Of a DNA stretch of 64,000 nucleotides, positions 8,576-16,891 are shown one piece after another. The position numbers and the translations under genes are program-made. The DNA is taken from NCBI RefSeq assembly GCF_000194605.1, contig NC_015321.1:1612001-1676000 (forward strand). Reading direction: 5' to 3'. Origin of the DNA: Fluviicola taffensis DSM 16823 (lineage in GTDB: Bacteria > Bacteroidota > Bacteroidia > Flavobacteriales_D > Crocinitomicaceae). Numbering within the stretch: position 1 is the first letter of the stretch; every line of letters begins with the position of its first letter. The notes beneath the pieces are model-generated. The model was not told the DNA's origin. It did no database searches and was given only the letters and a program-made list of their open reading frames with translations.

Positions 8576-10180
8576 TTATTTGTTCAGTTTTGCTCCTTGT
8601 TTATAGGTACTAAGCAATTTTTTAAACTGAGGTTTATTCCACTTCTTCAAAATAATTAGTGCAGAATTGAATCCTGTTTTCACAGCAATCGGAACTCCAC
8701 CACCCAATTCAGCCCATTGTCCACCGATAACTAAGTTACTAATCGGGGTTTGATAATGTGCAATTTTACTTTGCATATTCTTTTTGCCTGGTCGAGTACC
8801 CATCATAGAACCATTCTTATTTCCAGTGTAGCGATAATAAGTAATTGGAGTAGCAACCTCATAAAACAAAATATGCTCTCTTAAATTTAACCCCATTTTT
8901 GCTTCCACCCGATCAAAAATAATTTGAGCAAACTCCTCTTTCAATTGTTTATAAGCCTCTGTTCTTACAAATTCTCCTTTGGCATTTCTTTCTGTTTTCC
9001 AATAATCCATGTAATTCATCCACGCCGGAACATACAAAGTAATTGTTCCCAAACCTTCTGGCGCAAGTGTATGATCTCTAACAGTTGGCGCCAAAACAGA
9101 AATTGCACCTTTGTGTGGGTCTCCAGAACTGTGCTCATCTCGCTCATTCGATTCATCACAAATAAGCGTTAATTCGTGTCCAAACCCCAAACTTTCAGCC
9201 GTGCAAGTCAAAGCAACAGAAATAGTAACCGATGAACTGTACATTTCTGAATCTTCTAACGTTTCGAAAAATTTCGGAGGAACAAATTTCGGAGGAACGA
9301 GATGACGGTAAAGAAAGTCTACATCACAAGCTGCGATAACATATTTAGTTTTAACGCTATATTCTTTAGCTCTGTTCGTATATCGAACGCCACTTATCAA
9401 ATCATTTTCAAAATCGAACCCAACTACTTTTGAGCTCAATCGAATTTCTGCATTATCTGGTTTCATTTGCTTTTCCAACCATGCAGGGATCACTTGACTC
9501 CCTCCAATCGGTGGATTTTGATAATCGGAATTATAAGCCCAAGCAATTGGAAATAAACACGAAAGCAAATCTCTTTCCGTACAAAACAAGCCTTGCAATT
9601 TGGGGTCTTTGAAAAATTTACTCAATCCTTTTTTCACTCCTTCATCACCACTTCCAGCAAGCGCATACGGAATCATTGGATAAATGATTGCCAATTGTTT
9701 CATGCGGAAAAAAGGCATTTCTAATTTCGATTTCGATTCAACAGATTGAAAAAACTCATCAAACCGCAAAGAAACCTTTGCAATTTTGCGCGCAACTTTA
9801 AAAAAACGCTCAATTCCAGCCTTCTCATGTGGAAAATCCTGAATCAATTGATCTTTCAGTTCGTCAGGATTATTCGTTAAGAGATAATCGTGGCCTTCAC
9901 CAATATGTCGTTGAATGCGCTCCATCAATTGTGGTCTTGGATAATCTTCACCAAGCATTTTGAAAACACGCGTTACAGTTCCTACTTCATTGTACTGATT
10001 CAACCAATGAATAGCGGTGTCAAAAACAAAGTCTTTACGTTCAAAACCTTGCAAATAACCGCCAATTAAGGAGTGTTTTTCCAATACAAGAACTTTCATC
10101 CCAGATCTAGATAGTAAGGAAGCAGCTAATAAACCGCTTACACCTGAACCAATTATGGTTACATCAAATTCATCATTCAT
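8576..10180 (-). CDS. second CrtI-like FAD-dependent oxidoreductase
   Basis: A 534-residue flavoprotein with TIIGSGVSGLLAA (Gly11, Gly13, Gly16), an EKHSLIGG segment and a C-terminal LVIGGQWAELGGG FAD contact. It belongs to the phytoene desaturase/carotenoid isomerase superfamily, but its sequence differs clearly from the 507-residue protein further along the same operon. As first gene of the leftward block (54 bases before the MMPL fusion) it is probably expressed with it. A role in setting polyene double bonds, or in aromatic or acyl chain oxidation, is plausible. The exact reaction is unknown. It is divergent from the methyltransferase gene at 10362, sharing a 181-base intergenic region. 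Confidence 0.83.
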   Translation of the reverse strand: MNDEFDVTIIGSGVSGLLAASLLSRSGMKVLVLEKHSLIGGYLQGFERKDFVFDTAIHWLNQYNEVGTVTRVFKMLGEDYPRPQLMERIQRHIGEGHDYLLTNNPDELKDQLIQDFPHEKAGIERFFKVARKIAKVSLRFDEFFQSVESKSKLEMPFFRMKQLAIIYPMIPYALAGSGDEGVKKGLSKFFKDPKLQGLFCTERDLLSCLFPIAWAYNSDYQNPPIGGSQVIPAWLEKQMKPDNAEIRLSSKVVGFDFENDLISGVRYTNRAKEYSVKTKYVIAACDVDFLYRHLVPPKFVPPKFFETLEDSEMYSSSVTISVALTCTAESLGFGHELTLICDESNERDEHSSGDPHKGAISVLAPTVRDHTLAPEGLGTITLYVPAWMNYMDYWKTERNAKGEFVRTEAYKQLKEEFAQIIFDRVEAKMGLNLREHILFYEVATPITYYRYTGNKNGSMMGTRPGKKNMQSKIAHYQTPISNLVIGGQWAELGGGVPIAVKTGFNSALIILKKWNKPQFKKLLSTYKQGAKLNK

Positions 10181-10280
10181 TTCGCCTTCAAAATTAATGA
10201 ATTTGAGCGTTAAAAATTTCTTGGATTCTGTTTTTAAGGATTAAGAATTGAAGTAAACCTCCAAAAACTATTTTTTTTTC

Positions 10281-10288
10281 TAACTTTG
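10281..10288 (+). promoter_or_regulatory. candidate -7 promoter box upstream of the main pigment operon
   Basis: TAACTTTG matches the Bacteroidota -7 consensus TAnnTTTG. It lies 73 bases before the ATG of the methyltransferase gene, which would leave a 5' leader of roughly 65 bases. I see no convincing TTTG -33 element at the usual 19-base spacing, so this is a partial match. The rest of the 181-base divergent region (10181-10361) shows no gene. Confidence 0.45.
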
Positions 10289-10361
10289 GCGCACATTTTA
10301 ATGAACCTATTCCGTTAAATATTGCTAAACCCAATTTACGCTTATAGATTAAACTGAACTG

Positions 10362-11411
10362 ATGAAAGCTTTAGATTCTTTATATGAGGCACAAAAAATC
10401 GCCTTTAGTCCTTTTGTATTCCAAACCGTTTATACCATGCTAGAGCTTGGAATAATGGATGAATTGTATGAAGAGAGAGATGGGCTAACTGTTACAGAAA
10501 TTGCATCCCGCAAAAACATGACTGAATATGGTGTTCGTGTTTTAGTTGAAATGGCAAAATGTGCCGATATTCTCGAATTAAATGACGACAAATATTCATT
10601 GTCAAAAATCGGTTATTTCCTAACACGCGATGAGATGACGAAAGTGAATTTGATGTTCACCCAAGACATTTGCTACAAAGGGTTATTCCATTTAAAAGAT
10701 GCAATCGTTCATGGTAAACCAGAAGGTTTGAAAGAAATTGGCCCTTGGGAAACCATTTATCAAGGATTATCTATTTTACCAGAACAATTAAGAAAATCTT
10801 GGTTTGAATTTGATCATCATTATTCAGACAATTCATTTGGTGAAGCATTAAAAATCATCTTCCAACACAATCCAAAGCATATTTACGACATTGGTGGAAA
10901 CACAGGTAAATGGGCTATTGCAAGCACAAAACATGATCCTTCTGTTCGTGTAAGCATTTTCGATTTAGGAGTTCAATTAAAGGTTGCAAAAGCAAATATT
11001 GATGCTATTGCTGAAATTAAAGATCGTGTAGATTTCAATGAACGTGACATGTTAAATCCTGCATCAGAAATTCCTGCTGGAGCTGATGTTTACTGGATGA
11101 GTCAATTTTTAGATTGTTTCAGCGAAGGCGAAATCGAAGCAATTTTATTGAAGATCAAGAAAAATATGAAACCAGATGCAACTATTTTCATCATGGAAAC
11201 TTTCATAGATGATCAGCGTTTTAAAGCTGCTGAGTATAGTTTGGTAGCAACATCTTTATACTTTACGGCCATCGCTAACGGTAATAGTAAAATGTATTCT
11301 TCTTCTGCGTTGAAATACATTATTGAAAAAGCTGGTTTGGAAACTGTCAAAGAACACAGATTGCACGAAGATCGTTTTCATACCATTCTTGAAGTCAAAT
11401 TGCCCAAATAA
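10362..11411 (+). CDS. class I SAM-dependent methyltransferase, small-molecule O-/C-methyltransferase type
   Basis: A 349-residue methyltransferase. Residues about 10-90 look like the winged-helix dimerisation domain of plant-type and polyketide O-methyltransferases (FQTVYTMLELGIMDEL, then a helix-turn-helix). The SAM-binding loop DIGGNTG is at 176-182, with an acidic segment after it and the substrate region at 250-300. It is the first gene of the large rightward operon and sits directly before the ammonia-lyase. A likely job is methylation of the aryl ring or of a hydroxyl on the aryl polyene. Whether C- or O-methylation occurs cannot be told. Confidence 0.83.
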   Translation: MKALDSLYEAQKIAFSPFVFQTVYTMLELGIMDELYEERDGLTVTEIASRKNMTEYGVRVLVEMAKCADILELNDDKYSLSKIGYFLTRDEMTKVNLMFTQDICYKGLFHLKDAIVHGKPEGLKEIGPWETIYQGLSILPEQLRKSWFEFDHHYSDNSFGEALKIIFQHNPKHIYDIGGNTGKWAIASTKHDPSVRVSIFDLGVQLKVAKANIDAIAEIKDRVDFNERDMLNPASEIPAGADVYWMSQFLDCFSEGEIEAILLKIKKNMKPDATIFIMETFIDDQRFKAAEYSLVATSLYFTAIANGNSKMYSSSALKYIIEKAGLETVKEHRLHEDRFHTILEVKLPK

Positions 11412-11436
11412 TAACACTCTCTCCACTTTTAAATAC

Positions 11437-12966
11437 ATGAACAAACTTGATTTAAAACAAATAGAAGCATTTAGTCTTGAAAAAAAGGAATATATAATCT
11501 CTGACTCTATTCGTCAGGAATTAGAAAAATCATTCTCTTTTCTTCAAGAATTTTCAAGTGATAAAATCATTTATGGAATTAACACTGGTTTTGGACCAAT
11601 GGCTCAATTCAAAATAGATGATGACAAATTAAATCAATTGCAATACAACCTTATCCGAAGTCATTCTTCTGGAACAGGAAATGTATTGGATGCTGAATCT
11701 GCAAGAGCAGTTGTACTTTCTCGCTTGTCCAATTTCATGCAAGGAAATTCAGGTGTAAGCTATGGTGTAATTGAAAAATTAGTTCAATTTTTGAATCATG
11801 ACATTATTCCTGAAATATATGAGCATGGTGGTGTTGGGGCTAGTGGAGATTTAGTTCAATTAGCACATCTTGCCTTGAATTTAATTGGTGAAGGATATGT
11901 GTATGTTAATGGCGAACGCAGAAAAACAGCTGAAGTTTTAGCTGAAAAGAATATCAGTCCATTAAAAATTCAATTGCGCGATGGTTTAGGTTTGATGAAT
12001 GGAACTTCTTGTATGTCAGGAATCGGTTCTATTAACTTGATTTACTCTTATCGATTATTGGATTGGGCAATTGCTGCATCTACCATTATCAATGAAATTG
12101 TTGAAGCCTACGATGATTCTTTCTCTGTTGGATTAAACGAAGTAAAATTACATGCTGGGCAACAAGCTATCGCAAATTCCATGCGTGAATTTCTGAATGA
12201 CAGCACTTTAATCAAAAAAAGAGAAGAACTTTTCCAAGATTCCGCAGTAAGCGACACCGTTGAATTCAAGAAAAAAATTCAAGAATATTATTCCATTCGC
12301 TGCATTCCACAAATATTGGGTCCCGTAAAAGACACCTTGGATTTTGCCAAAGGAATCATTGTGAATGAAATCAATTCTACGAATGACAATCCAGTAGTAA
12401 GTCTAGATCGCGGAAATGTATTTCATGGTGGAAACTTCCATGGTGATTACGTTTCTTTAGAAATGGATAAAATCAAATTAGTCATTACTAAATTGACTAT
12501 GCTAGCAGAAAGACAATTGAATTTCTTGCTAAACAGCAAAATCAATGGTGTTTTTCCTCCATTCTTAAATACACAAACACTTGGATTAAATTTTGGAATT
12601 CAAGGAATGCAATTTACGGCAACGTCAACAACTGCCGAAAATCAAATGCTTTCTAATTCCATGTATGTTCATAGTATTTCCAACAACAATGACAATCAAG
12701 ACATTGTAAGCATGGGAACAAACAGTGCGGTTATTACTAAAAAGGTCATTGAGAACGGCTTTCAAGTTATGGCGATACACATGATGTCTGTTTGCCAGGC
12801 AATTGATTTACTCGACGAAACTAAGAAAAGTAAGCTATCTTCTAAAACAAAAGAAATTTATGCTATAATTAGAGCAGTCACTTCAACAATTAATGAAGAC
12901 GTTCCTCAATTTGAAAACATTCGAAATATAACAAACACCCTTAAGAAAACAACTCTTGACCTATGA
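11437..12966 (+). CDS. tyrosine ammonia-lyase (aromatic amino acid ammonia-lyase family)
   Basis: A 509-residue MIO enzyme that should convert L-tyrosine to 4-coumarate and ammonia, supplying the aryl starter unit. The Ala135-Ser136-Gly137 triad in GGVGASGDLVQ forms the MIO cofactor. The Tyr loop YGINTGFGPMAQ (46-57) and the selectivity region LIRSHSSGTG (72-81) match what I recall of the characterised Flavobacterium johnsoniae tyrosine ammonia-lyase rather than ordinary histidases, although the Ser-His pair is shared with histidases. The frame is open from 11323, but the ATG at 11437 lies after the end of the methyltransferase and gives the family N-terminus. It ends in an ATGA overlap with the ketoreductase. 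Confidence 0.9.
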   Translation: MNKLDLKQIEAFSLEKKEYIISDSIRQELEKSFSFLQEFSSDKIIYGINTGFGPMAQFKIDDDKLNQLQYNLIRSHSSGTGNVLDAESARAVVLSRLSNFMQGNSGVSYGVIEKLVQFLNHDIIPEIYEHGGVGASGDLVQLAHLALNLIGEGYVYVNGERRKTAEVLAEKNISPLKIQLRDGLGLMNGTSCMSGIGSINLIYSYRLLDWAIAASTIINEIVEAYDDSFSVGLNEVKLHAGQQAIANSMREFLNDSTLIKKREELFQDSAVSDTVEFKKKIQEYYSIRCIPQILGPVKDTLDFAKGIIVNEINSTNDNPVVSLDRGNVFHGGNFHGDYVSLEMDKIKLVITKLTMLAERQLNFLLNSKINGVFPPFLNTQTLGLNFGIQGMQFTATSTTAENQMLSNSMYVHSISNNNDNQDIVSMGTNSAVITKKVIENGFQVMAIHMMSVCQAIDLLDETKKSKLSSKTKEIYAIIRAVTSTINEDVPQFENIRNITNTLKKTTLDL

Positions 12967-13694
12967 AATGTGCTTTAGTGACAGGTGCTTCTAGAGGAAT
13001 TGGACGTGCAATTGCCATCCAGTTATCTCAAGACTTAGACCTGCATATCATCATTAATTATGCATCCAATCAAACTGCTGCAGAAGAAACATTAAAATTG
13101 ATTCAAGATGCTGGCGGATCGGGTGAAATTCTTCATTTTGATGTCAAAGACGGAGCTGCAGTAAAAACTGCAGTTGACAATTGGTATACCGCTAATCCTG
13201 AGGGAATTATACACGTATTGGTAAACAATGCTGGTATTACAAAGGACAATCTATTTCCTTGGGTAACAGAAGATGATTGGGATGCTGTAGTGAACACTTC
13301 TTTGAAAGGGATGTATAACTGTACACAAGCAGTTATTCAAAAGATGTTAAGACAACGAAAAGGACGGATTATCAACATCGCTTCACTAAGCGGATTAAAA
13401 GGTGTTCCAGGACAAACCAATTATTCTGCAGCAAAAGGTGGAATGATTGCAGCAACAAAAGCTTTATCGCAAGAAATTGCGAAACGAAATATTACGGTAA
13501 ATGCTATTGCACCAGGCTTTATAGAATCAGACATGACTAGTGAACTAGATATGAATGAGTTGAAAAGAATGGTGCCTGCTAATCGCTTTGGAAAAGTCGA
13601 AGAAGTAGCTTATCTTGCTAGTTTTTTAGCGTCTGAAAAAGCTGCATATATTACTGGCGAAGTGATCAATATTAACGGAGGAATTTACGCGTAA
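12963..13694 (+). CDS. 3-oxoacyl-ACP reductase (FabG-like SDR)
   Basis: A 243-residue short-chain dehydrogenase that should reduce beta-ketoacyl-ACP to beta-hydroxyacyl-ACP with NADPH during polyene extension. The cofactor motif TGASRGIG is at 7-14, NNAG at 88-91, and the catalytic set is Asn111, Ser141, Tyr154 and Lys158 (YSAAK), spaced as in E. coli FabG. Its start overlaps the lyase stop by 4 bases and the next gene begins 1 base after its own stop, so coupling with its neighbours is tight. A dedicated FabG in the locus matches the ApeQ role of aryl polyene systems. Confidence 0.92.
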   Translation: MKCALVTGASRGIGRAIAIQLSQDLDLHIIINYASNQTAAEETLKLIQDAGGSGEILHFDVKDGAAVKTAVDNWYTANPEGIIHVLVNNAGITKDNLFPWVTEDDWDAVVNTSLKGMYNCTQAVIQKMLRQRKGRIINIASLSGLKGVPGQTNYSAAKGGMIAATKALSQEIAKRNITVNAIAPGFIESDMTSELDMNELKRMVPANRFGKVEEVAYLASFLASEKAAYITGEVININGGIYA

Positions 13695-13695
13695 A

Positions 13696-14919
13696 ATGGA
13701 ACATCGTGTAGTAATAACTGGAATTGGTGCTTACTCGTGTTTGGGCGAAAATCTAGATACGGTATTGGAATCATTGCGTCTTGGGCGTAGTGGAATCATC
13801 GATGATTTGGTGCGAAAAGAATTTGGATACCGCTCTTCTTATACTGGAATGGTTGCTGAACCAGATTTAAACCCTTTCCTTTCTCGCAGACAGCGAATTG
13901 GAATGCACCAGCCAGCGCGTTTTGCCTATATGTCGACCAAAGAAGCCATGGAAGCTTCAGGTTTAGACATTGATTTTTTAGAGAAAACTGAAACCGGAAT
14001 TATTTTTGGAAATGATTCAACGGCAGGAGCAGTGATAGAAACAGTAGATAAAGCACGATTGAAAAAAAACACTGAACTTATTGGTAGTGGTGACATTTTT
14101 CAAAACATGAATTCAACGGTAAACATGAATCTTTCAACGATTTATAAGTTGAAAGGAATGAATATTACCATTTCTGCAGCATGTGCTTCTGGTTCTCATT
14201 CTATTGGAATGGGCTATTTATTGATTAAACAAGGATTGCAAGACCGCGTTGTTTGTGGTGGAGCGCAGGAAATTAATGTGTATGCCATGGCAAGTTTTGA
14301 TGGATTAGGCGCTTTTTCAGTGCGTGATGCTCACCCTTCTATGGCAAGTAGACCTTTCGATAGAGATCGTGACGGATTGGTACCTTCTGGAGGTGCTGCA
14401 ACCGTTATAATTGAATCATTGGAGTCTGCTTTAAAAAGAAACGCTCCTATTTACGGAGAAATCGTCGGATTTGGATTCTCATCCAACGGAGAACATATCT
14501 CAAACCCAAACTTTGATGGTCAATTTAGATCATTAAACATGGCTTTGAAACAAGCGAATTTAACTCCAAAGGATATAGATTATGTAAATGCACATGCCAC
14601 GTCTACTCCAATTGGAGATTCAACCGAAGCAGAAGCAATTTTCAATGTATTAGGCGGAGATGTTCCTGTAAGTTCTACTAAAAGCATGACTGGTCATGAA
14701 TGTTGGATGGCAGGTGCAAGTGAGATTGTGTATTCCCTTTTAATGATGAATAACGATTTTATTGCTCCGAATATTAATTTCGAAAACCCAGATGAGCATT
14801 CAGAAAAAATAAACATCATTCCGGAATATACCGAAAAAAACATTGACTGTTTCTTGTCAAACTCCTTTGGTTTTGGAGGTACAAACTCCTCGCTAATAAT
14901 TAAAAAGTATAAAAAATAG
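13696..14919 (+). CDS. beta-ketoacyl-ACP synthase (FabF-like), catalytically complete
   Basis: A 407-residue ketosynthase of the FabF/KAS II fold. The active-site triad is intact: Cys163 in ISAACASGS, His300 in NAHATSTP and His334 in MTGHECW. The C-terminus ends in NSFGFGGTNSS, as in complete enzymes. It should condense malonyl-ACP with an acyl or aroyl chain. It differs from the two KS/partner pairs further on in lacking a Cys-less partner next to it, and it is followed after 13 bases by an ACP gene. A role as starter-elongating enzyme of the aryl polyene is plausible. Confidence 0.92.
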   Translation: MEHRVVITGIGAYSCLGENLDTVLESLRLGRSGIIDDLVRKEFGYRSSYTGMVAEPDLNPFLSRRQRIGMHQPARFAYMSTKEAMEASGLDIDFLEKTETGIIFGNDSTAGAVIETVDKARLKKNTELIGSGDIFQNMNSTVNMNLSTIYKLKGMNITISAACASGSHSIGMGYLLIKQGLQDRVVCGGAQEINVYAMASFDGLGAFSVRDAHPSMASRPFDRDRDGLVPSGGAATVIIESLESALKRNAPIYGEIVGFGFSSNGEHISNPNFDGQFRSLNMALKQANLTPKDIDYVNAHATSTPIGDSTEAEAIFNVLGGDVPVSSTKSMTGHECWMAGASEIVYSLLMMNNDFIAPNINFENPDEHSEKINIIPEYTEKNIDCFLSNSFGFGGTNSSLIIKKYKK

Positions 14920-14932
14920 ACGAACTAATAAC

Positions 14933-15178
14933 ATGAAAAGAGAAGACATCATTCTTACAACGAAAAAGTTTTTATCCGAAGAATTTGAGGTTGATGAAAC
15001 GTTGATTCAAGCTGAGAGCAACTTACAACAAACACTAGATTTAGACAGTTTGGATTACGTAGACTTAGTGGTGGTTATTGAAGAAAATTTAGGTATTAAG
15101 CCAACCGCAGAAGATTTCAAAACTATCAATACTTTCAACGATTTCTACGATTTAGTAGAGAAACGTTTGAACGCTTAA
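14933..15178 (+). CDS. acyl carrier protein
   Basis: An 81-residue acidic carrier protein. Ser39 in LDLDSLDYVDLV is the phosphopantetheine attachment site. It carries growing chains for the neighbouring ketosynthase and ketoreductase. It is the first of three ACPs in the locus, and its DSLD context differs from the GLDSID context of the other two, which suggests a separate pool of intermediates (inference). It lies 13 bases after the ketosynthase and 6 before the acyltransferase gene. Confidence 0.93.
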   Translation: MKREDIILTTKKFLSEEFEVDETLIQAESNLQQTLDLDSLDYVDLVVVIEENLGIKPTAEDFKTINTFNDFYDLVEKRLNA

Positions 15179-15184
15179 GAGTGA

Positions 15185-16057
15185 ATGGAACAAAAATGGG
15201 ATGGTAAAACCAAGGGTTCGCTTTTGGGCTATCGATTTTTCATCTTTGCTATTAAATTTCTAGGAGTTCGATTTGCTTACGTTTTTTGTATTGGTGTATC
15301 CGCGTATTTCATCCTTTTTGCAAGAAAACAGCGATTTGCATTGATTTCCTTTTACAAAAAGGGATTTGGTTACAGCACTCCTCAGGCCATTCGAGCAACT
15401 GTGCGAAATTTTTATCTTTTTGGACAAACACTCATTGATCGGATTGCCTTAAAAACAAAACGTAAACGAATTTTTAGTTTCAGATTCAACAATGAACAAG
15501 CATTAATTGAAATGAATGCTGCCGGAAAAGGTGGTTTTTTGTTTTCAGCACATGTAGGAAATTGGGAAAATGCAGGAAATTTATTAGGAGAGCGGATTAC
15601 TTTAAAAATCAACATTTTAATGTTGGATGCGGAGGTTCAAAAAATCAAAGCTTTTATTGAAGATGCTGCTGGAAAATCACAATACAACCTCATCCCCATA
15701 AAGGATGATATGTCTCATCTAATCTTAATTCATCAAGCTCTGAAGCGCAATGAATTAATTGCTCTCCATGCGGATAGAACAACTTTTGGACAAAAGAACT
15801 TTCGGCTAAAATTTCTGAATGGATTTGCAGAATTTCCAGCTGGGCCATTCATAATGGCCTACAAATTTAAAGTCCCTTTGACTTTTGTGTATGCGGTAAA
15901 GAAAGGTAGCACACATTATGAATTAAGTGCAACAAATCCTAAAAATGACTTTGAATCGCCTGAAAAAATAGCAGAAGAATACGTAAAACACTTAGAAAAA
16001 CAAGTAATAGCGAGTCCCACTCAATGGTTTAATTTTTTTGAATATTATGTTGATTAG
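15185..16057 (+). CDS. LpxL/HtrB-like lauroyl-type acyltransferase
   Basis: A 290-residue membrane-associated acyltransferase of the lipid A late-acyltransferase family. A hydrophobic N-terminal segment (residues about 15-48) is followed by the catalytic H(X4)E box HVGNWE at 123-128, and there is an ALHADRTTFG segment in the middle. In aryl polyene and flexirubin loci this family is thought to transfer an acyl or polyene chain from ACP to a lipid or resorcinol hydroxyl, so it is a candidate for making the ester bond between aryl polyene and dialkylresorcinol. The target is inference. It overlaps the next gene by 11 bases. Confidence 0.82.
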   Translation: MEQKWDGKTKGSLLGYRFFIFAIKFLGVRFAYVFCIGVSAYFILFARKQRFALISFYKKGFGYSTPQAIRATVRNFYLFGQTLIDRIALKTKRKRIFSFRFNNEQALIEMNAAGKGGFLFSAHVGNWENAGNLLGERITLKINILMLDAEVQKIKAFIEDAAGKSQYNLIPIKDDMSHLILIHQALKRNELIALHADRTTFGQKNFRLKFLNGFAEFPAGPFIMAYKFKVPLTFVYAVKKGSTHYELSATNPKNDFESPEKIAEEYVKHLEKQVIASPTQWFNFFEYYVD

Positions 16058-16466
16058 TAAAGAAAATATTACTTCAATCATTCCACAAAGAGCCCCTTTC
16101 GTGATGATTGATTCATTGTTAGACGCCAATGAAACTGGTTTCAACACCGAATTTAAAATTACGGCAGATAATTTATTCCTAGATAATGGCATTCTATCCG
16201 AATCTTCCTTGATTGAGAACATTGCTCAAACTTGCGCTGCAGGATTTGGCTATTTGAATAGTTTAATTGAAGGTGGTGAACCAAAACTAGGGTTTATCGG
16301 GGCAGTTACACAAGTTCAAGTGATCGAATCTGCAAAATTGAACGATGTGATTGAAACGGCTGTTCAAATTCTAAGTACTTTTGACACCATCCATTTAGTT
16401 GAAGGAACGGCAAAATCAAATGGAACCGTTTTATTGAGCTGCCAAATGAAAATTGTACTTGCATGA
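16047..16466 (+). CDS. hotdog-fold dehydratase-like protein (ApeP/FabZ-type)
   Basis: A 139-residue hotdog-fold protein related to the 3-hydroxyacyl-ACP dehydratases of aryl polyene clusters. It has IIPQRAPFVMID near residue 10 and SLIENIAQTCAAG in the central helix, whose Glu matches the acidic catalytic residue of the family. The usual PHR in the first motif is PQR here, and the GHFPxxP loop of classical FabZ is absent, so activity is uncertain. I chose the ATG at 16047 over an upstream TTG at 16038, because the methionine start gives the normal family length and overlaps the preceding gene by only 11 bases. Confidence 0.72.
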   Translation: MLISKENITSIIPQRAPFVMIDSLLDANETGFNTEFKITADNLFLDNGILSESSLIENIAQTCAAGFGYLNSLIEGGEPKLGFIGAVTQVQVIESAKLNDVIETAVQILSTFDTIHLVEGTAKSNGTVLLSCQMKIVLA

Positions 16467-16891
16467 AAATCTTGAAATCGACTCTTATTATTCCAGTTCG
16501 CTTTAGTGAAACTGATGCAATGGGAGTTGTATGGCATGGCAATTACCTCAAATTTTTTGAAGATGCTCGCGAAAGTTTCGGCAAAGAGCATGGAATGGAA
16601 TACCTCGATGTGTACGGAAAAGGATATTTTATCCCAATAGTGAAATCTGAAATCTCACACAAAGCATCTATTTTCTATGGAGAAGACGCATTGATTCATG
16701 TAACTCTCGAAAAACACGAATCTGCTAAGATTGTTTTTCGCTACAAAGTCATTAACAATACAACCAAACAAGTTGCAGCAACAGGCATGACCATGCAAGT
16801 ATTTATGTTTGTAAGCGATCGCACATTGGAATTAATCAAACCCGAATTTTATGCAATTTGGGAAGAAGCTCAAAATTGGATAGATGGATAA
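16463..16891 (+). CDS. hotdog-fold acyl-CoA/ACP thioesterase (4-hydroxybenzoyl-CoA thioesterase type)
   Basis: A 142-residue hotdog thioesterase. The signature VRFSETDAMGVVWHGNY (residues 12-28) contains the conserved Asp18 of the YbgC/4HBT family, and EDARE follows. It should hydrolyse acyl- or aroyl-thioesters and may release stalled or finished chains. It overlaps the dehydratase-like gene by 4 bases (ATGA) and the following ketosynthase by 8 bases, so all three are translationally coupled. Confidence 0.87.
   Translation: MKILKSTLIIPVRFSETDAMGVVWHGNYLKFFEDARESFGKEHGMEYLDVYGKGYFIPIVKSEISHKASIFYGEDALIHVTLEKHESAKIVFRYKVINNTTKQVAATGMTMQVFMFVSDRTLELIKPEFYAIWEEAQNWIDG

Noticed and set aside
11323-11436. 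Upstream extension of the ammonia-lyase frame
   Set aside because: It would overlap the end of the methyltransferase gene and adds residues not seen in the family; the ATG at 11437 is better.
11437-12966. Histidine ammonia-lyase (hutH) as alternative call
   Set aside because: The Ser-His pair is shared with histidases, but the FGPMAQ and RSHSSGTG context, the pigment locus and the absence of other hut genes favour tyrosine ammonia-lyase.
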